64,000 bases of DNA from the NCBI GenBank assembly GCA_004194705.1, contig SADC01000203.1, positions 1-64,000 of the forward strand, in the 5' to 3' direction. Position numbers and translations under genes: made by a program. The DNA is from Ditylenchus dipsaci. Taxonomy: Eukaryota > Nematoda > Chromadorea > Rhabditida > Anguinidae. Below the pieces are notes generated by a model. It saw only the letters and a program-made list of their open reading frames with translations, was not told where the DNA came from and made no database searches. This document shows, in pieces, positions 34,089 through 45,867 of the stretch (the stretch's first letter is position 1; each line of letters starts with the position of its first letter).

Positions 34089-34438
34089 GCTTGTTCACGT
34101 TGTTCGAGTTCAAGTTAAAGTTTGGGTTCGAGGTGTTCATGTACTCAAAATCTAAACTCGAACTCTAACTTGAAGGTGTTCTCGTACTTCGAGTTTGAGT
34201 TCAAGGTCGAGCTTGAAATTGCTTATGTAGTGGTCAAAAGCCACTAATAGTTAGTTTTTGGGGTTTACTGCAAGGCAATCCAAATTATATGCATGAACAC
34301 CTTACAATTTGACCTCAAACTTGAACTGGAACTCGAGGTAAGTGAACACTTTCGATTTAGAGTTAGAGTTCAAGTTCGGATCAGAGGTGTTCACGTAGCT
34401 AAAAACCCGAACTCTAACTCGAACAACGTGAACAAGCC
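34089..34438. repeat. Foldback made of GAGTTCAAGTTCGAG-type units
   Basis: Outer arms CTTGTTCACGTTGTTCGAG and CTCGAACAACGTGAACAAG. The interior alternates imperfect GAACTC/GAGTTC units interrupted by GTGTTCACGTA words. The 45.9-46.6 kb element has the same style of arms. Confidence 0.7.
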
Positions 34439-34439
34439 A

Positions 34440-35290
34440 TAAAATAATTTCTTTAATTAAGGTGATATGTGTTGAATTGTGCAAATTGTTGTCTCTTCCA
34501 TTTGCCCGAATAGAGCAATAAAGACGAAATCATATATGGGCATAACGAAAAAATAGGTTAAAATACTTTTTCACAAATCTCTTCTGATTAGGAAAGCTGG
34601 AATTCCGTATTAAATAAACAAATACTATTGTCTTACCAACTGTGAGACCCGCGTAAGCACAGAAAATCGATTTTGTCAATCCACGTCCTCGATTCGTTAT
34701 AAGCATTTGCGCAATGTACAAAGGCCACTTCGCATCTATGCTTATTGATTTTCACAAGGAGGAAGAGAAAATTTTCATAATGTTAATTTTGAGTAGCAGA
34801 AAATTACGCCATACAATGTCTGAATAAAGACTTCTGTTCTAACCTTTCATGTCACAGTTGACAACAACAGAAATTACGTTTTAAAAACTTGTTTTAAACG
34901 GTGATGTTAGAGCTATCATTGAAAAAGTATGCTGGATTAGTAATACTGGAAATTTGAATGAAACTTTTCTAAGATGTGGAAACCGTATCTTGAGAATTTT
35001 TTTCCACTTTTACGGTTCGTTTCTCAGCCTTGTAACCATAAAAAATAGTCGACGATTACACATACGAAATTAGAAAAAATTAGGCGAATTGCTTTTTTAT
35101 ACGAATTGACTCAGGGCAAAATCCCTTTGCACTTTCTACAATAAAGTCGACTGAAAAGGCCTAAGCAATTTGATAAAATCTTTTGCTTTATAGGAGTGAA
35201 AACCTGATTTCAAAAATTTTTTGGCTTGAAAATACTCCAAAAAAATGTTTTTATAGCTACTGAATGAAATAAATTAACACTTCAACTAGG
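34440..35290. other. Region downstream of fucosyltransferase 1, no gene seen
   Basis: No convincing exon on either strand and no repeat ends were defined. Confidence 0.35.
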
Positions 35291-38200
35291 TTACAGCTTC
35301 CTAGTATTTCTCATGTGTGGTAGCAAATTATTAGCGAAGCTCTCTTTACACTCTGCTTCACCCTCCCACCACTGCACTATATTTTCTATTTGTTGTTTTC
35401 TTTTCTCCACTGCCCATTGACACAATTGACATAGTGGATTAGGCGTTCCCCACTTTTGTAATATTTTGTCCATTCAAAATATCTAAAATTTGTGATCATA
35501 ATACGGGAGGTTTTTTTAATTAAAATTATTGTAGTATGTGAAAAAAATTTGTTCATACATTTTCGAGAAAGTTTATGCTTGTTTGAAAGCCCTCACCAAA
35601 ATGTTGAAGTCTTAGTTTTTGGTTTTTTAAGAAAAAATTATCTTTGTGAAAAGTTATTTTTAAGAATTCAAATATTTTGGACAAAGGATTACCATTTTCA
35701 TCACTTTAACATGTGGCCTACCGTTAACTGGCGCCTACCGCATAAAGAAACTCTGGTATGCATACATTTTTATGCATCAAAAGTCACTTTCAAGTGATTT
35801 GTGTCTAAGGTATGTGGGTGTGCGAATCTCAACTCCAGCCACCAAGCCCCCTGCGGTTAGACTCACTTATCTTAGACATGATTAAATGCAATATTCTCGA
35901 TCAAAATTGCATAAAGAGGCTTTTTACCCAGCTGCAGTAATTAAAACGGGGTAGAATAACATTATATATGGTAATTCTTTGTTTTAAGGGTATCTGGATG
36001 CCCTTTTAGGTTGGTTTACTTTGGTCATCTAAGACAAAAAGTCGAATTTTGGTGAAAAAAATTTTTGTTAGAAAATGTCTTTTCGTGCACTAAAACACGT
36101 TTTCCATCGTTCAGACAGTCTAAAACTGCGTTGGAAGTAGTTAAAGCCCGATTTCGGCCAGGTATAGATAGTGTACTCCGGCGTTTCAAACAAGCGTGAA
36201 CTTTCTAAAAAGTGTCTGAACAAAAAAATTTACAGACTAAAACAATTTTAATTTAAAACAAATATACCCTGTACATAAAATTTGTGTAAGGGCCGCTTAC
36301 AATGGGATGTCGATGTGGATGTCGAAGTAAAAGTGGTGTCTAGATCTCGCGTTTTCCATGGGAAAATGCCAAATCTGATATACCGTATATCTTCTAATAA
36401 GGACCCATGGGGCCTTATTTTTCAATCCCTTCTTGGAGGTGGGACCTTATTAGAAGGTGGGCCTTATTAGAGTATACCTTTTGGCCTTATTAGGCCTTAT
36501 TTGAGGTGGGGCCTTATTTTTCAACACCTCTCAAGAGGTGGGCCTTATTAGAAGGTGGGGTCTCGATAGAAGGTGGGCCCTTATTAGAAGATATACGGTA
36601 GATGACCTATACCTGCTTTTTGATTTTAGGTATAGGTCATCTATATCAGATTTGGCATTTTCCAATGGAAAACGCAAGATCTAGACACCACTTTTACTTC
36701 GACATCCACATCGACATCCCATTGTAAGCAGGCCCTAATTATAAATACTTACTTCATATATTGTGCTGGATTTTTTTGCAAAAAAATTAAGTGTTGAGAG
36801 AGCTGTTGAGGACTATCAAAGTCCTCTGCAGAAATAAACGTAGATTCAGGAATGCCCAAACCTTTGAAAGGTTTCCTACTGAGCACTATTGGAACTATGA
36901 GGCGTTTCATGTACCAAAACTTCTCAGTTACATAGTGCTTGCAGATGGAATTCTCAAATGCCAAATAAAACATGTGTTCATCTGAAAAAGAGTCCAAAGA
37001 ATGTGTTTAAAGGGCATGGTAGCCTAGGTAAAAAGATATATAATACGCAATTTTACTGCTTATTATAGCTTTTCTCAATAGTTTTTTTTAATTATGATGC
37101 CGATGCCAATATTTTGAGATTCATAGCACCGGTTCAAACACGGAAAAGGCCATGTTACAAGTGCAGTTCTTTTTGTTCAGAATTTTATGCTGATTTAATT
37201 ATGTGCCGATAGACTTTTAAAAATTTTTGCTTTTTAAGTCTGATGTAACTACGTTAGAAACATTTTTGCAAAACCAATTTTCTGACACCGTATTTTTTTT
37301 TCACCAGGGTCATTATTGCCTCGAGTGTGATTTGAAATTTGACACTAAGCTTTTGAAATTAAGGAGTAGTTTTATCAAAAAATCGAAGTTGCAAAACATG
37401 AATCCGGTGTCAGAAAATTGGTTTTGCCTAGCAGCAAAAGTGTTTCTAAATAAGGTACACGGAACGAAAGAGCAAAAACCAACACCAAATATCTAAGGAG
37501 GCAGATAGCAGGAAAATAAGAAACAGGCGTGGAGCGACCCGGTAGGCAGTGCTAGCAATCCGCTCCACCCCGGCTCCGAGCCGGAGTCAGATCCGGAGCA
37601 AGAAATTTCGCATCCCGGAGCTGGGAGCCAGATTTGGAACGAAAATTTGCCCTAATAGAGCCGGGAGCCAGATCCGGAGCCGGAAATTTTGAAATGCCAG
37701 CACTACCGGTAGGTCAGCTGGTTTGAACACACTGACTTGCAGGGAGATCGCGTTTTCGTAGGCCTGTACAAAAGCCGTACGCAGCCACTGGTGTACTCTT
37801 ACTAAAAAGAAAATTCTTTAAAAATCTATCGGCACAGTATGACTCAGCATGAAATTGTGAACAAAGCGATAATCTTGAAACAAATGGCCTCTTTCGAGGT
37901 TTTTGAAAGTTAGGGCAAATGGTTTTTTTTAAAAGGCTAATCCTAAGGCAAATGGATTTTTTTAATTTTTATAAGCTACAGTCAAACCTCGATATAACGT
38001 ACCCCGATATAACGTACCCCTTGATATAACGTACCCCTTGAGACCTTTTGGTTGGATTCATTTCAAATTAGAATAAGTTCACCCCCGCTATAACGTACCC
38101 TTGATATAACGTACCCCTTGCAGGTAACACTGATATTTACGTTACCCTCGATATAACGTACCCTTGTAAAATTGGTGTGTTATATTTACTAATCCAATAC

Positions 38201-41146
38201 AGTTTTTGCTCCTTTTCTGCTTCTGCAACATTTTCTGTAGTCAGTCAAACCTGGATATAACACCACCCAAGGGAGCGACCATAGGGTGGTGTTGTATCGA
38301 GGGTTCATTTGACTACATTTTAGTCAGAGCTGACCAAATTGGTCCGTTTTTTAGTCGTGTTATATCGGGGCGGTGTTGTATCCAGTTTCTACTGTAGCAC
38401 AGGAAATTAAATATTATTATTGTGCATTATTTGGGAAAATATAGAGCAATTGAGTGTGCTTTCAGAAATTTAGTTTTGGTTTAACCGACCCCCGTTAAAA
38501 CTTACCCTATACAGTGTTTCCAAAAATGACACTGACATCGCCACAATGACATGACATTATGACCTGACAATGACACTGACAATGACAATGACATGTCAGG
38601 TCATTGTCATTCTGCTAAAAAAGTCATTGTCATTGTCATTCTGCTAAAAAGTCATTGTCATTCTGACAAAAAAGTCATTTTGACTTGTCATCGTGATTCC
38701 GTCGAAGCCAGAGCCATCTATCACAAGCAATTTATTTACTTCAGGTTTCTCCAGCGATGTCACAATCAGAATCGACGACTTCTCTCAATCGACGACTTCT
38801 CTCAATCGACGACTTCTCTTGTCAGAATGACAATGACTTTTTCGCAGAATGACAATGACTTTTTTGTCAGAATGACAATGACTTTTTTGCAAAATGACAA
38901 TGACATGTCAGGTCATTGTCATTCTGCTAAAAAAGTCATTGTCATTGTCAGTGTCAAGTCATTTTAAAAGTCACCTAGAAAGTCAGGTCATCGCGAATGT
39001 CATTGTCATTTTTGAAAACACTGACCCTATATCTAACCGATGGGTATATTCCTGCAATCAAGTTCGGTATGTCCCCAGCACTCAAAATTGGTATACCCCA
39101 GCACTCAATCAAACAACAGGAGGGACCAAGGAAGACAAACCTTGATATAACGTACACCTGTCATCTATTTGGTTTCTGCCCTCGATATAACGTACCTTCA
39201 ATATAACGTACCCTCGATATAACGAACCCCTTTACCCGGCCCCAGGGGTACGTTATATCGAGGTTTGACTGTATCTGATCAAACTTTTTACTACATGGTA
39301 AAATAATGAGCTTACCAATTTTTTCATAGAGGCAGCCATCACCTGGACATTCATTTCCACTGCAACTGCCATATTCCGTCAGACTAACATACTTTTTCAG
39401 TTCAGAAGTGTAAATTTCACGAGCAGAGTGTGTTTGGCAATTAGAGACTAGCTGAAGCACAAGTTTAGTTTTCTTTACCACTTTTTCCAGAATCTAAAAA
39501 TGTCTTTGCATTTTTTTCTAAAATATAATTATACTTCTTGTTCCTGCCAAATATTTTCTGGGGGTGTTTGGTCAGGGATGATCATTTCAAAAGCGTCATT
39601 AGGCCAGTAAACATCACTGTCGGCTCTGTAGGTCACTGTCATGTTAAAATAGTTTGGCGGCAAATTTCGATACACATTTCCTGAATGTGCGGCTGATTCT
39701 ATCAGAAAAAATACATTTAAACGACTGTGATTTGGTGGTGGCAGATCAGTTAAGTCACGAATATGAAAAACAACCATCGACGCCTTATTCACCCTAGAAA
39801 TAAAAATTGTTCAAGCTGCAAACTCACGGATGTATATGCCCTATACCATGTATCTTCAAATAAGGCCTCAGGGGGGACTTACTTTTAATAATTTTCCAAT
39901 TCAGTTCTCCAAAAGTGTCGAAGATTTGGGAGTAAATTTCGACATTTCTGGGTGTTTAATCAAAATCCGAAAAGTAGAAACGGTAGAGCTCGTGGTAGCT
40001 AAGAAAATACAAAAGAAAATATTGGGAAAATGTATGTTTTAGGCAGAGATATAGGTCTTCAAAGTCGAGGGTGGGTCCTTATAAGAAGGTAAAGCCTTAA
40101 TAGAAGTTGTAGAGTATGCCGTGATAGGCTCTATAATAGAAGCGGGTGCGTTTTTTGACTTGGTCCCCCTGTTGTTTTTGTGTGATTTTTCGCCTTGACC
40201 CCCCCTGCTGTGTAACATCACTTTCAATTATATGCCTAGTATGTTGAATGTGGTTCATGAACATTTTTGTTGTTGAACGTTAAAATTTGAAATAAAAATT
40301 TGTAAAAACAACAGGGGAGACCAAGGCGAAAATGAAGAAAAAACAACAGGGGGACCAAGGCGAAAAGCGCACCCGCTTCTAGTATAGGGCCCTTTCTAAT
40401 ATAAGCCTCGGGGCTTATATTTTCAACCCTTTGAGAATCTGACACCGGATTCATGCTCAGTGTGGTTAATTTACTAAAAAATTTAATTGTTCAAATAATA
40501 AATTTCGATTTTTTCTGAAAATCAAATGTTTATTGTCCTAAAGGGAATTTGAAAGTTGAGGGTGTATTCAATATTTAAAAAACAGTTTTTTAAGTAAATT
40601 GACTACACTGAGCACGAATATGGTGTCAGACTTGAAGATTTCATAGATGTGAAAACATCTGAAGAAGTTCATAATACAACTTCAGAGCTGTTCTACCCAT
40701 TCAAGTCTCTAATAAGCCTTGATGCCTAGCTAGAGCATTACAAATATTAAATTTTTGATTTTTTTGTAAAAAGGGCCGTTTTCTTACCATTTTCTGTCAT
40801 CACTATACGCGCACTCAAATGGACATTGAGTCTGATCAAATGGCTTTAATTTCCGATCATCGCCATGCAAAAATAAACCATCCATAATTTTCATACCGAA
40901 AAATGATGTCCAGGCTAAAATAAGCGGCTTTGAGATCGGTGGCTCTCGACTGATAATTTTTCTTCTATAATGGTGTGTGTTCAATATATTTTTCAACTAA
41001 ATAGCATGCCCTATTAAATTAAAATATAAAAGAAAGTTTTACTTAAAAAAGGTAAGCAAAGAAAAAATAGCTGCAGCCGAAATAATTACAGTAAGCTGTA
41101 AGACTCGTCGATAACTGTAAAGTCTTGAATAGCGGAACGATTTCAT
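35291..41146 (-). CDS. Alpha-1,3-fucosyltransferase (GT10 family), paralogue 1
   Basis: GT10 enzymes transfer fucose from GDP-fucose to GlcNAc on glycans in the Golgi lumen. Six exons: 41146-41043, 40964-40788, 39793-39535, 39493-39316, 36981-36753 and 35482-35291. Parts in order: short cytoplasmic N-terminus (MKSFRYSRLYSYRR); membrane anchor (LQLTVIISAAAIFSLLTFF); ILAWTSFFG; SMVVFHIRDL; VTYRADSDVYWPND; LVLQLVSNCQ (acceptor/donor-site region VSNC); FYLAFENSICKHYVTEKFW (the GDP-fucose-binding motif of the family); and a C-terminal exon with CQLCQWAVEK and a final Cys. The last exon needs one frameshift in the G run near 35450. Its 2.3 kb fourth intron contains two hAT-like elements and a CAGTC-type element. 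The hairpin interrupted by a TACCGTAT insertion lies in the last intron. Confidence 0.9.
36290..36735. repeat. Long hairpin interrupted by a TACCGTAT element in one arm
   Basis: The outer arms GGGCCGCTTACAATGGGATG and CATCCCATTGTAAGCAGGCCC continue inward for about 100 bases with few mismatches. Removing the insertion at 36383-36600 makes the left arm continue CTGATATAGATGACCTATAC, exactly the complement of the right arm. So the right arm preserves the pre-insertion sequence. Confidence 0.85.
36381..36600. mobile_element. TACCGTAT-family foldback element with proven TA duplication
   Basis: Left TACCGTATATCTTCTAATAA, right CTTATTAGAAGATATACGGTA. Subterminal units (GGTGGGCCTTATTAGAAG) repeat several times inside. 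Comparison with the opposite hairpin arm shows TA before insertion and TA on both sides after. Confidence 0.9.
37547..37705. mobile_element. hAT-like short element, 159 bp
   Basis: It starts CAGTGCTAGCAA and ends TGCCAGCACTA, with GC-rich GAGCCGGGAGCCAGATCCGG units inside. The 8-base target duplication CCGGTAGG is perfect (37539-37546 and 37706-37713). It lies in an intron of fucosyltransferase 1. Confidence 0.85.
38236..38396. mobile_element. Nested CAGTC-type element
   Basis: Left TAGTCAGTCAAACCTGGATA, right GTATCCAGTTTCTACTGTA, with TATAACACCACCC / GGGCGGTGTTGTAT just inside. Confidence 0.6.
38512..39023. mobile_element. hAT-like element with TGACAATGAC simple-repeat arms
   Basis: It begins CAGTGTTTCCAAAAATGACA and ends TGTCATTTTTGAAAACACTG. 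It is flanked by perfect 8-base duplications ACCCTATA (38504-38511 and 39024-39031). The arms are built from CATTGTCATT/AATGACAATG repeats, so long open frames across it are artefacts. Confidence 0.9.
39838..40135. mobile_element. Probable decayed TACCGTAT-family element
   Basis: Left CCATGTATCTTCAAATAAGG, interior TTTTCGGATTTTGATTAAAC-like words on the minus strand, and right GGGTCCTTATAAGAAGG. The terminal words are lost, so the limits are approximate. Confidence 0.35.
40144..40382. repeat. Foldback with CCTTGGTCCCCCTGTTG motifs
   Basis: GAAGCGGGTGCGTTTTTTGACTTGG at the left pairs with CCAAGGCGAAAAGCGCACCCGCTTC at the right, and each side holds two copies of a GACCAAGGCGAAAA-type word. The motif recurs at 56.4-56.6 kb. 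Confidence 0.65.
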
Positions 41147-41795
41147 TATTTAGCAAAAAGTTTAGACAAGACGAAATGTGTATCAGCAAAGCTTGAAAGG
41201 CAATAGTAAACACTGTCCATGACTATAGCGCAAACTCTTGATATGTTTGTTGTGTGACTATGAGCCTCCCACCGATTATGTTAATATTTTTCCATTTTAT
41301 TTGTCCAAAAATAGGGTCGTCAAGAAAACCCGAAAACAACTCGATGATAAGTCTGTCTTTCTCAGCCGTGGCCTGATATTTTTAAAAACACTTTTTAGCA
41401 TTAGATTTGCTAGATTCACGGGGCTCAGATAACAGGTTACACGATGCATATCATAAAATATACATATCATAACCAATGAGTGGAAGATAAGTCTGTTCTT
41501 TAGCCGTGCTCTGAATTTTTTTTCAATTTTTTTACCATTAGATGCAATAGATTTAAAAAACAGGCCATAATTCATATCAGATAGCTACTTAAAAAGATAT
41601 ACCGTATTTTCTCTATTAATGAACCCCTATCTAATAATGAACCCCTCTCTAATAATGAACCCTCTAGCAAGAGGTTGAAAATAATGAACCCCTCTCTAAT
41701 AATGAACCCCCCTCATAACTGAAAGAAGACGATTGACACAAAGCAGAAATTTCTATTCATCCACTATCAAAAATCTCATACACCAACAAGAAATT

Positions 41796-42250
41796 CTACA
41801 TCATCTTGAAGATTATCCAGATTAACTTCGTTCTCATCATCAGACATTCCGGCTCCTTTCTCGCCGCTGCAACTATCTTGCGCCAATTGCTTCGATTAAA
41901 TGCTTTGAGAAGCTCCAGACTTCTAGTACTGAATGATCCCTCCGCCTTGAAGCATGCAATTTTGTCGTCTCCTGATCTATCCGTCGGTATCGTGAGCGCG
42001 CTCACTGAAAACACAAAATAATCAAAGCTCACACTATACCAAATATGAACCTTTAAAAGATTTGATAATCATGTTTTTGCTGAGGTCCTGTCAAGCGCTA
42101 TCTACTTAATCCAATACCACTTCCAATAACGGTGCTTCCGGGTTTCCTGCAGCTGTGTATTCTTGCCGATCTCCGTTGCTCATCCGAGTGGCGTAATAGA
42201 GGCGAATCTTTTCCTTGAAGGGATTGTTCCATCAGACATCTGGGGCCTGG
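41796..42250 (-). pseudogene. pogo/Tigger-like transposase C-terminal remnant
   Basis: In two minus frames separated by a short gap I read RMSNGDRQEYTAAGNPEAPL then LEVVLD, and further on ALTIPTDRSGDDKIACFK. Patterns of the type M..G....T..GN..AP.L..V and D.S.DD.I.CF are usual in the last third of CENP-B/pogo-type transposases. There are stops and frame changes between the parts. Assignment is from memory of family patterns, not a search. Confidence 0.5.
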
Positions 42251-42392
42251 GAAAGATAACAATTGAAGAAAGCATTAAAATGAAAAAAGGTGCCTAGATG
42301 AACTTTGCACATCCTCCTGGGATGTAAGCCGGTCCCGGAAAATTTTCGTAATACGGTATTAACTAAAGAAGTGTGTACTTTAAAAAGCTAAC

Positions 42393-42518
42393 CTCTTGAC
42401 CACCGGCATCCTGTCCTATTTGCTCTTCTTCATCTCGCAGAATGGCCTCGCGCTCCAAGTTGTTGTTTGACTCCTGCATGGCCTCCCTCTGCGCTTGGTG
42501 ATCTTCGTTTAAGCTCAT
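42393..42518 (-). pseudogene. Exon-like segment inside the 41.6-42.8 kb element
   Basis: Between acceptor CTCCTTTCAG and donor GTTAGC the frame reads MSLNEDHQAQREAMQESNNN, then LEREAILRDEEEQIGQDAGG. It is strongly acidic and helix-prone. It may be a transposase exon or a captured host exon; I cannot tell which. Confidence 0.35.
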
Positions 42519-43604
42519 CTGAAAGGAGCGAGATGATCATGGAATGACAACAAAGTACACAACAGCTATTGAACAACAGACACAACCGTACTGGTGAAAA
42601 TTATTAGACAGTCTGCGCAACACTTTCGCGGCTCGAAATTTTTCAGTGACTTTGCGGTTAGTTGTTTGTAAAATAATGAAACCCTATCTAATAATGAACC
42701 CCTCTCTAATAATGAACCCCCCTCCGAGAGGGGTTGAAAAATAATGAACCCGGGTTCATTAATAGAGAAAATACGGTATGCAATTTAAGTCGATTTTGAG
42801 TTGTCTTTTAAGTTCTTCCGAAATTGGACTCAAGATTAACTTACAAACCTAATTGCATATAATTTTTGAGTAGCTATTAGATATGAATTGTGAACTTTTT
42901 TTCTAAATCTCGTGAGTCTAGTGCATCTAATGGTAAAAAAGTTTGAAAAATTTTCAGAGCACGTCTAAAAGAACAGACTTTTTTTCCACTCATTTTTTGC
43001 TGACAACCCTATTGAAAACCCTAAGCCTATGAACCACCAGGGGCCTGAACCATCAGAAAAGTACCGGAAGAGTACTTTTCTGGTGAGGGTAGCCAGGAGG
43101 GGCGAAAGTACACAGCAAGAGGTGATCAGGGGGGCATGAGATGAATAAACATTTATTAAAATTTCAAAATACGATAGAGGAGCCGATAGGCGCCTGCTGT
43201 CCCTAGTTGGTGTACTAATCTGGAATACCGAAAATCGCCATCAAACTCTTGGTACGGGTTTAAGTCCGAAATTAGAAAAAATCGCTCTTAAAATTAACTT
43301 AACTAAAAAAAGGCTTAACTAAGAAAGATAATATATCGACCTAACCATATGTAAATTGAAATTCGCTTGCAATAAAATTTGCTTGAAACAACCGAAGAAG
43401 GGTCAAAAGACGGGAATTAAAAAATGTTCAAGTTTTCAAGACTCATTCTGTGGACTGTAAACTTGAACTATAAAATACTTAAAAAGTCAAACAAACTCAT
43501 TAAATGTAACTTCGATTTTTTATTTCAAATAAAATATAGAGTCATCGATAAAAATCTACAATACGAAGTATTCAAATAAATAATGTATCGAAGAACTGGA
43601 AATT

Positions 43605-45054
43605 TTATTTAATCATCAGCTCATCGGCAGTTTCTGGATGGATGGCAATACACAGGTCAGAATCCTGGAAGCACAGCTTGCAGGGGCACTGCCCTTCATC
43701 TCCCTTGGTTTGCACTGTCAGAGTGTGCTTGGCATTCATATCTTGCATCCACTTGGTGTAGGCGGTCAAACTCTTCACAAAAGTCTCGGTTTTCGGGAAG
43801 AAGTACCACTGAAAAAAGACGTCTAACTTTACAGAATCTTTACGCCTATTGTTTTTGCAAATAAAAATTAAAAAAAAAGGAAAAAAACAATAATTACTTG
43901 TTTTTGAGGTTGGCAAAAAGTACAATTACTTAAATAGTTTTACATAGCTTTTTCAATTTAGTTACTTAAAGGACCATGCCCGTCCACGTGCACGAGTTTA
44001 GTAAGTTTGAATTGGCAGGAAACAGCTTTCTTACTCTTACTCCGAAAATGCACAAAAAAATTTGCTCGAGGCACGTGCCCCTACTCCTGTCAGATTTTTT
44101 AAAAAAAGATTTTAGGCGAAATAGGTGCATTACGTTTGACCGCCACCAATTTGAAAGCCCAGAGGTTTCATAGTAAAGACGAGAGATTTCACTGCTTCAA
44201 TGCAAATTTTAAAAAGCCGGAGAAACCATTTTTAAAACTCGGAGATTTCGCAGATTAGCAAGTGTATATGCTGGGGGTCGAAATGGTGTCTGTCAATTAA
44301 AATGGCGGCTAAATTTGGCTGGCGGTCAATTTGTTATGGGTCAATTTGGTGGCGGTCAAAATTGTGGCGGTCAAACTTACTATACTCGGTTAAATGGCTT
44401 GAAAAATTCTGGTGCCCCTCGTCAGAAATTTCTGACTAAGCCTATGAATCCAAGTAATAAAGGGATTTTTTCATTGTGGTCAGTTTTCAAAGGTTTTCGA
44501 ATGTTTGTATTCATGGATTGTGTAATCGCGAAAATTCGGTAATTATTTATGCCAGAATATGAAAACTTAGAAATTTTTGGTTCAAGTGATGTAAATATAA
44601 ACTGTAAATATAAAAAATATGTAAATAAACAAATTCCACATTGTATATTATAAAGTCTTACATTTGAAGACTCATTGAAGTAGGAGTGCAGAATGACTGC
44701 ATCCCCGTCATCCACTTTGCCATCATGCAACAGACGTGTAATATGATGTTGTTGGCTGGCAGACATCTCTTCCAAGAACACAGCCAGTTTCTCCAGACCC
44801 ACCTTGTACACAGCTATTTGGTTGGAAGCATGGTTGAGTAGACGGACAAGGGCTGAGAAGTCGGTCACGGGAGACGAAATGGCTAGAAAAAATAAAATAA
44901 GCTTTTTGGACCGAAAAGTAGATCCAATAATCTTACCGTAGCACTGCAAAAACAAGAATTTTTCGTCCTGCATATTCGAAGAATGGGGACGACCGTAGGT
45001 TAGGCCAGCCAGCAGCAAAGCCATACAAATATAGTTAGCAAGAGAGAATTTCAT
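43605..45054 (-). CDS. Small secreted protein of unknown family, 180 residues, intact
   Basis: Three exons, 45054-44937, 44882-44662 and 43808-43605, join to exactly 181 codons including TAA. It starts with a signal peptide (MKFSLANYICMALLLAGLTYG). The mature part has a helical-looking middle (VRLLNHASNQIAVYKVGLEK, then LAVFLEEMSASQQHHI), an N-glycosylation-type NESSN at the second exon junction, and a C-terminal cysteine cluster CPCKLCFQDSDLC. Splice signals are clear (GTAAGA donors, TTTTTTCAG acceptor). It lies between the two fucosyltransferase genes on the same strand. I do not recognise the family. Its clean frame makes it a useful control for sequence quality here. Confidence 0.7.
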
Positions 45055-45367
45055 ATTGATTCAGGAAAAAACGACAATTGGGATGAAATGAATAATAATG
45101 ATCTGGACTTTTCAGGCGTTCCTTATCATATCTATAACTGGATGATACGGATATAATTTGCTTAGTTTTTTTATCTTATATTGTGGTTTCAAAATAAAAG
45201 CCGTTTTTTCAAGCACGAAAAAAGTTTGATTTATAGTCTAGCGCTTCAAAAACATCTTTTCACCATGTATTGAGATAAGTCCTTTTAGAAAAAAATCTAT
45301 TTGTTGAAGAATGACCAAAATCCGGTAAAAAATAATGACTTTTTTCTGGTTTGTTTCATATGTTTCA

Positions 45368-45543
45368 TACAGTCAAACCTCCCACCAACAATCACCCTAG
45401 AGACCGGCCTCAGGTGATCGTTAATGGGAGTGGTCGATAATCGGGAACTCAGTTAAGGTAGATCAAACAAAAGTTTTTTCGGTGATCGTTAATGGGAAGG
45501 TGATCGTTAATAGGGGTGACCATTATTGGGAGTTTCGACTGTA
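45368..45543. mobile_element. CAGTC...GACTG foldback element, 176 bp
   Basis: Left TACAGTCAAACCTCCCACCA, right TGGGAGTTTCGACTGTA, with TA at both edges and GGTGATCGTTAATGGGA units inside. It is bracketed by a direct repeat (45178-45240 and 45566-45630, sharing AAGCACGAAAAAAGTTTGAT). Confidence 0.75.
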
Positions 45544-45867
45544 CTTTGGCTTTTCGTGCCACTTATAGCGTGGTTTCAAAATAAAAGGCGTTTTTTCAAG
45601 CACGAAAAAAGTTTGATTTATAGGCCAGAATGTGCCTAAGCCTAAGCCTTGGGGATATATCATAGTAGCGCCAAAAGTGGGCAAAAAAATTTGGTGCGCG
45701 ATTTTCTGGCGCGCAAATTTTGCCCCTCCCAAAAAATGAGCGGTAGCGGCGGGTCAAAATTACATCGAGAAGCATGTCCAAGACTGCGTAAGACATCTTT
45801 TAGTCCCGTGTAACATACGATGCCCTAGCTGAGTCTAAGCCTAAATACAAGGGTAGCAACTTTTATA

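Larger units (their letters stand above)
37977..39273. mobile_element. CAGTC...GACTG element with ATATAACGTACCCC repeats
   Basis: Left TACAGTCAAACCTCGATATA, right TATATCGAGGTTTGACTGTA, with TA at both edges. Inside, the unit GATATAACGTACCCC recurs several times near each end. Two other elements (38236-38396 and 38512-39023) are nested within it. Confidence 0.75.
41600..42778. mobile_element. Large TACCGTAT-family element with transposase remnants, 1.18 kb
   Basis: Left TACCGTATTTTCTCTATTAA, right TTAATAGAGAAAATACGGTA, with TA at both edges. TCTAATAATGAACCCC units repeat three to four times near each end. Minus-strand coding relics (41796-42250) fit the C-terminal part of a pogo/Tigger-like DDE transposase, and a separate exon-like stretch lies at 42393-42518. 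Confidence 0.8.
41300..43022. repeat. Outer foldback around the 41.6-42.8 kb element
   Basis: The left side (41310-41425, AATAGGGTCGTCAAGAAAACC ... AAGTCTGTCTTTCTC) is diverged but complementary to the right side (42905-43020, ... GCTGACAACCCTATTGAAAACC). A third copy in direct order lies at 41478-41575. Confidence 0.5.

Noticed and set aside
38593..38967. 124-codon plus-strand frame rich in His, Val and Ser
   Set aside because: It reads through TGACAATGAC simple repeats of a hAT-like element with a perfect target duplication, so it is not a gene.
44278..44400. GGCGGTCAA repeats as a coding glycine-rich exon
   Set aside because: They lie in an intron of the 43.6-45.1 kb gene on the opposite strand, without splice signals; they look like a short tandem repeat.
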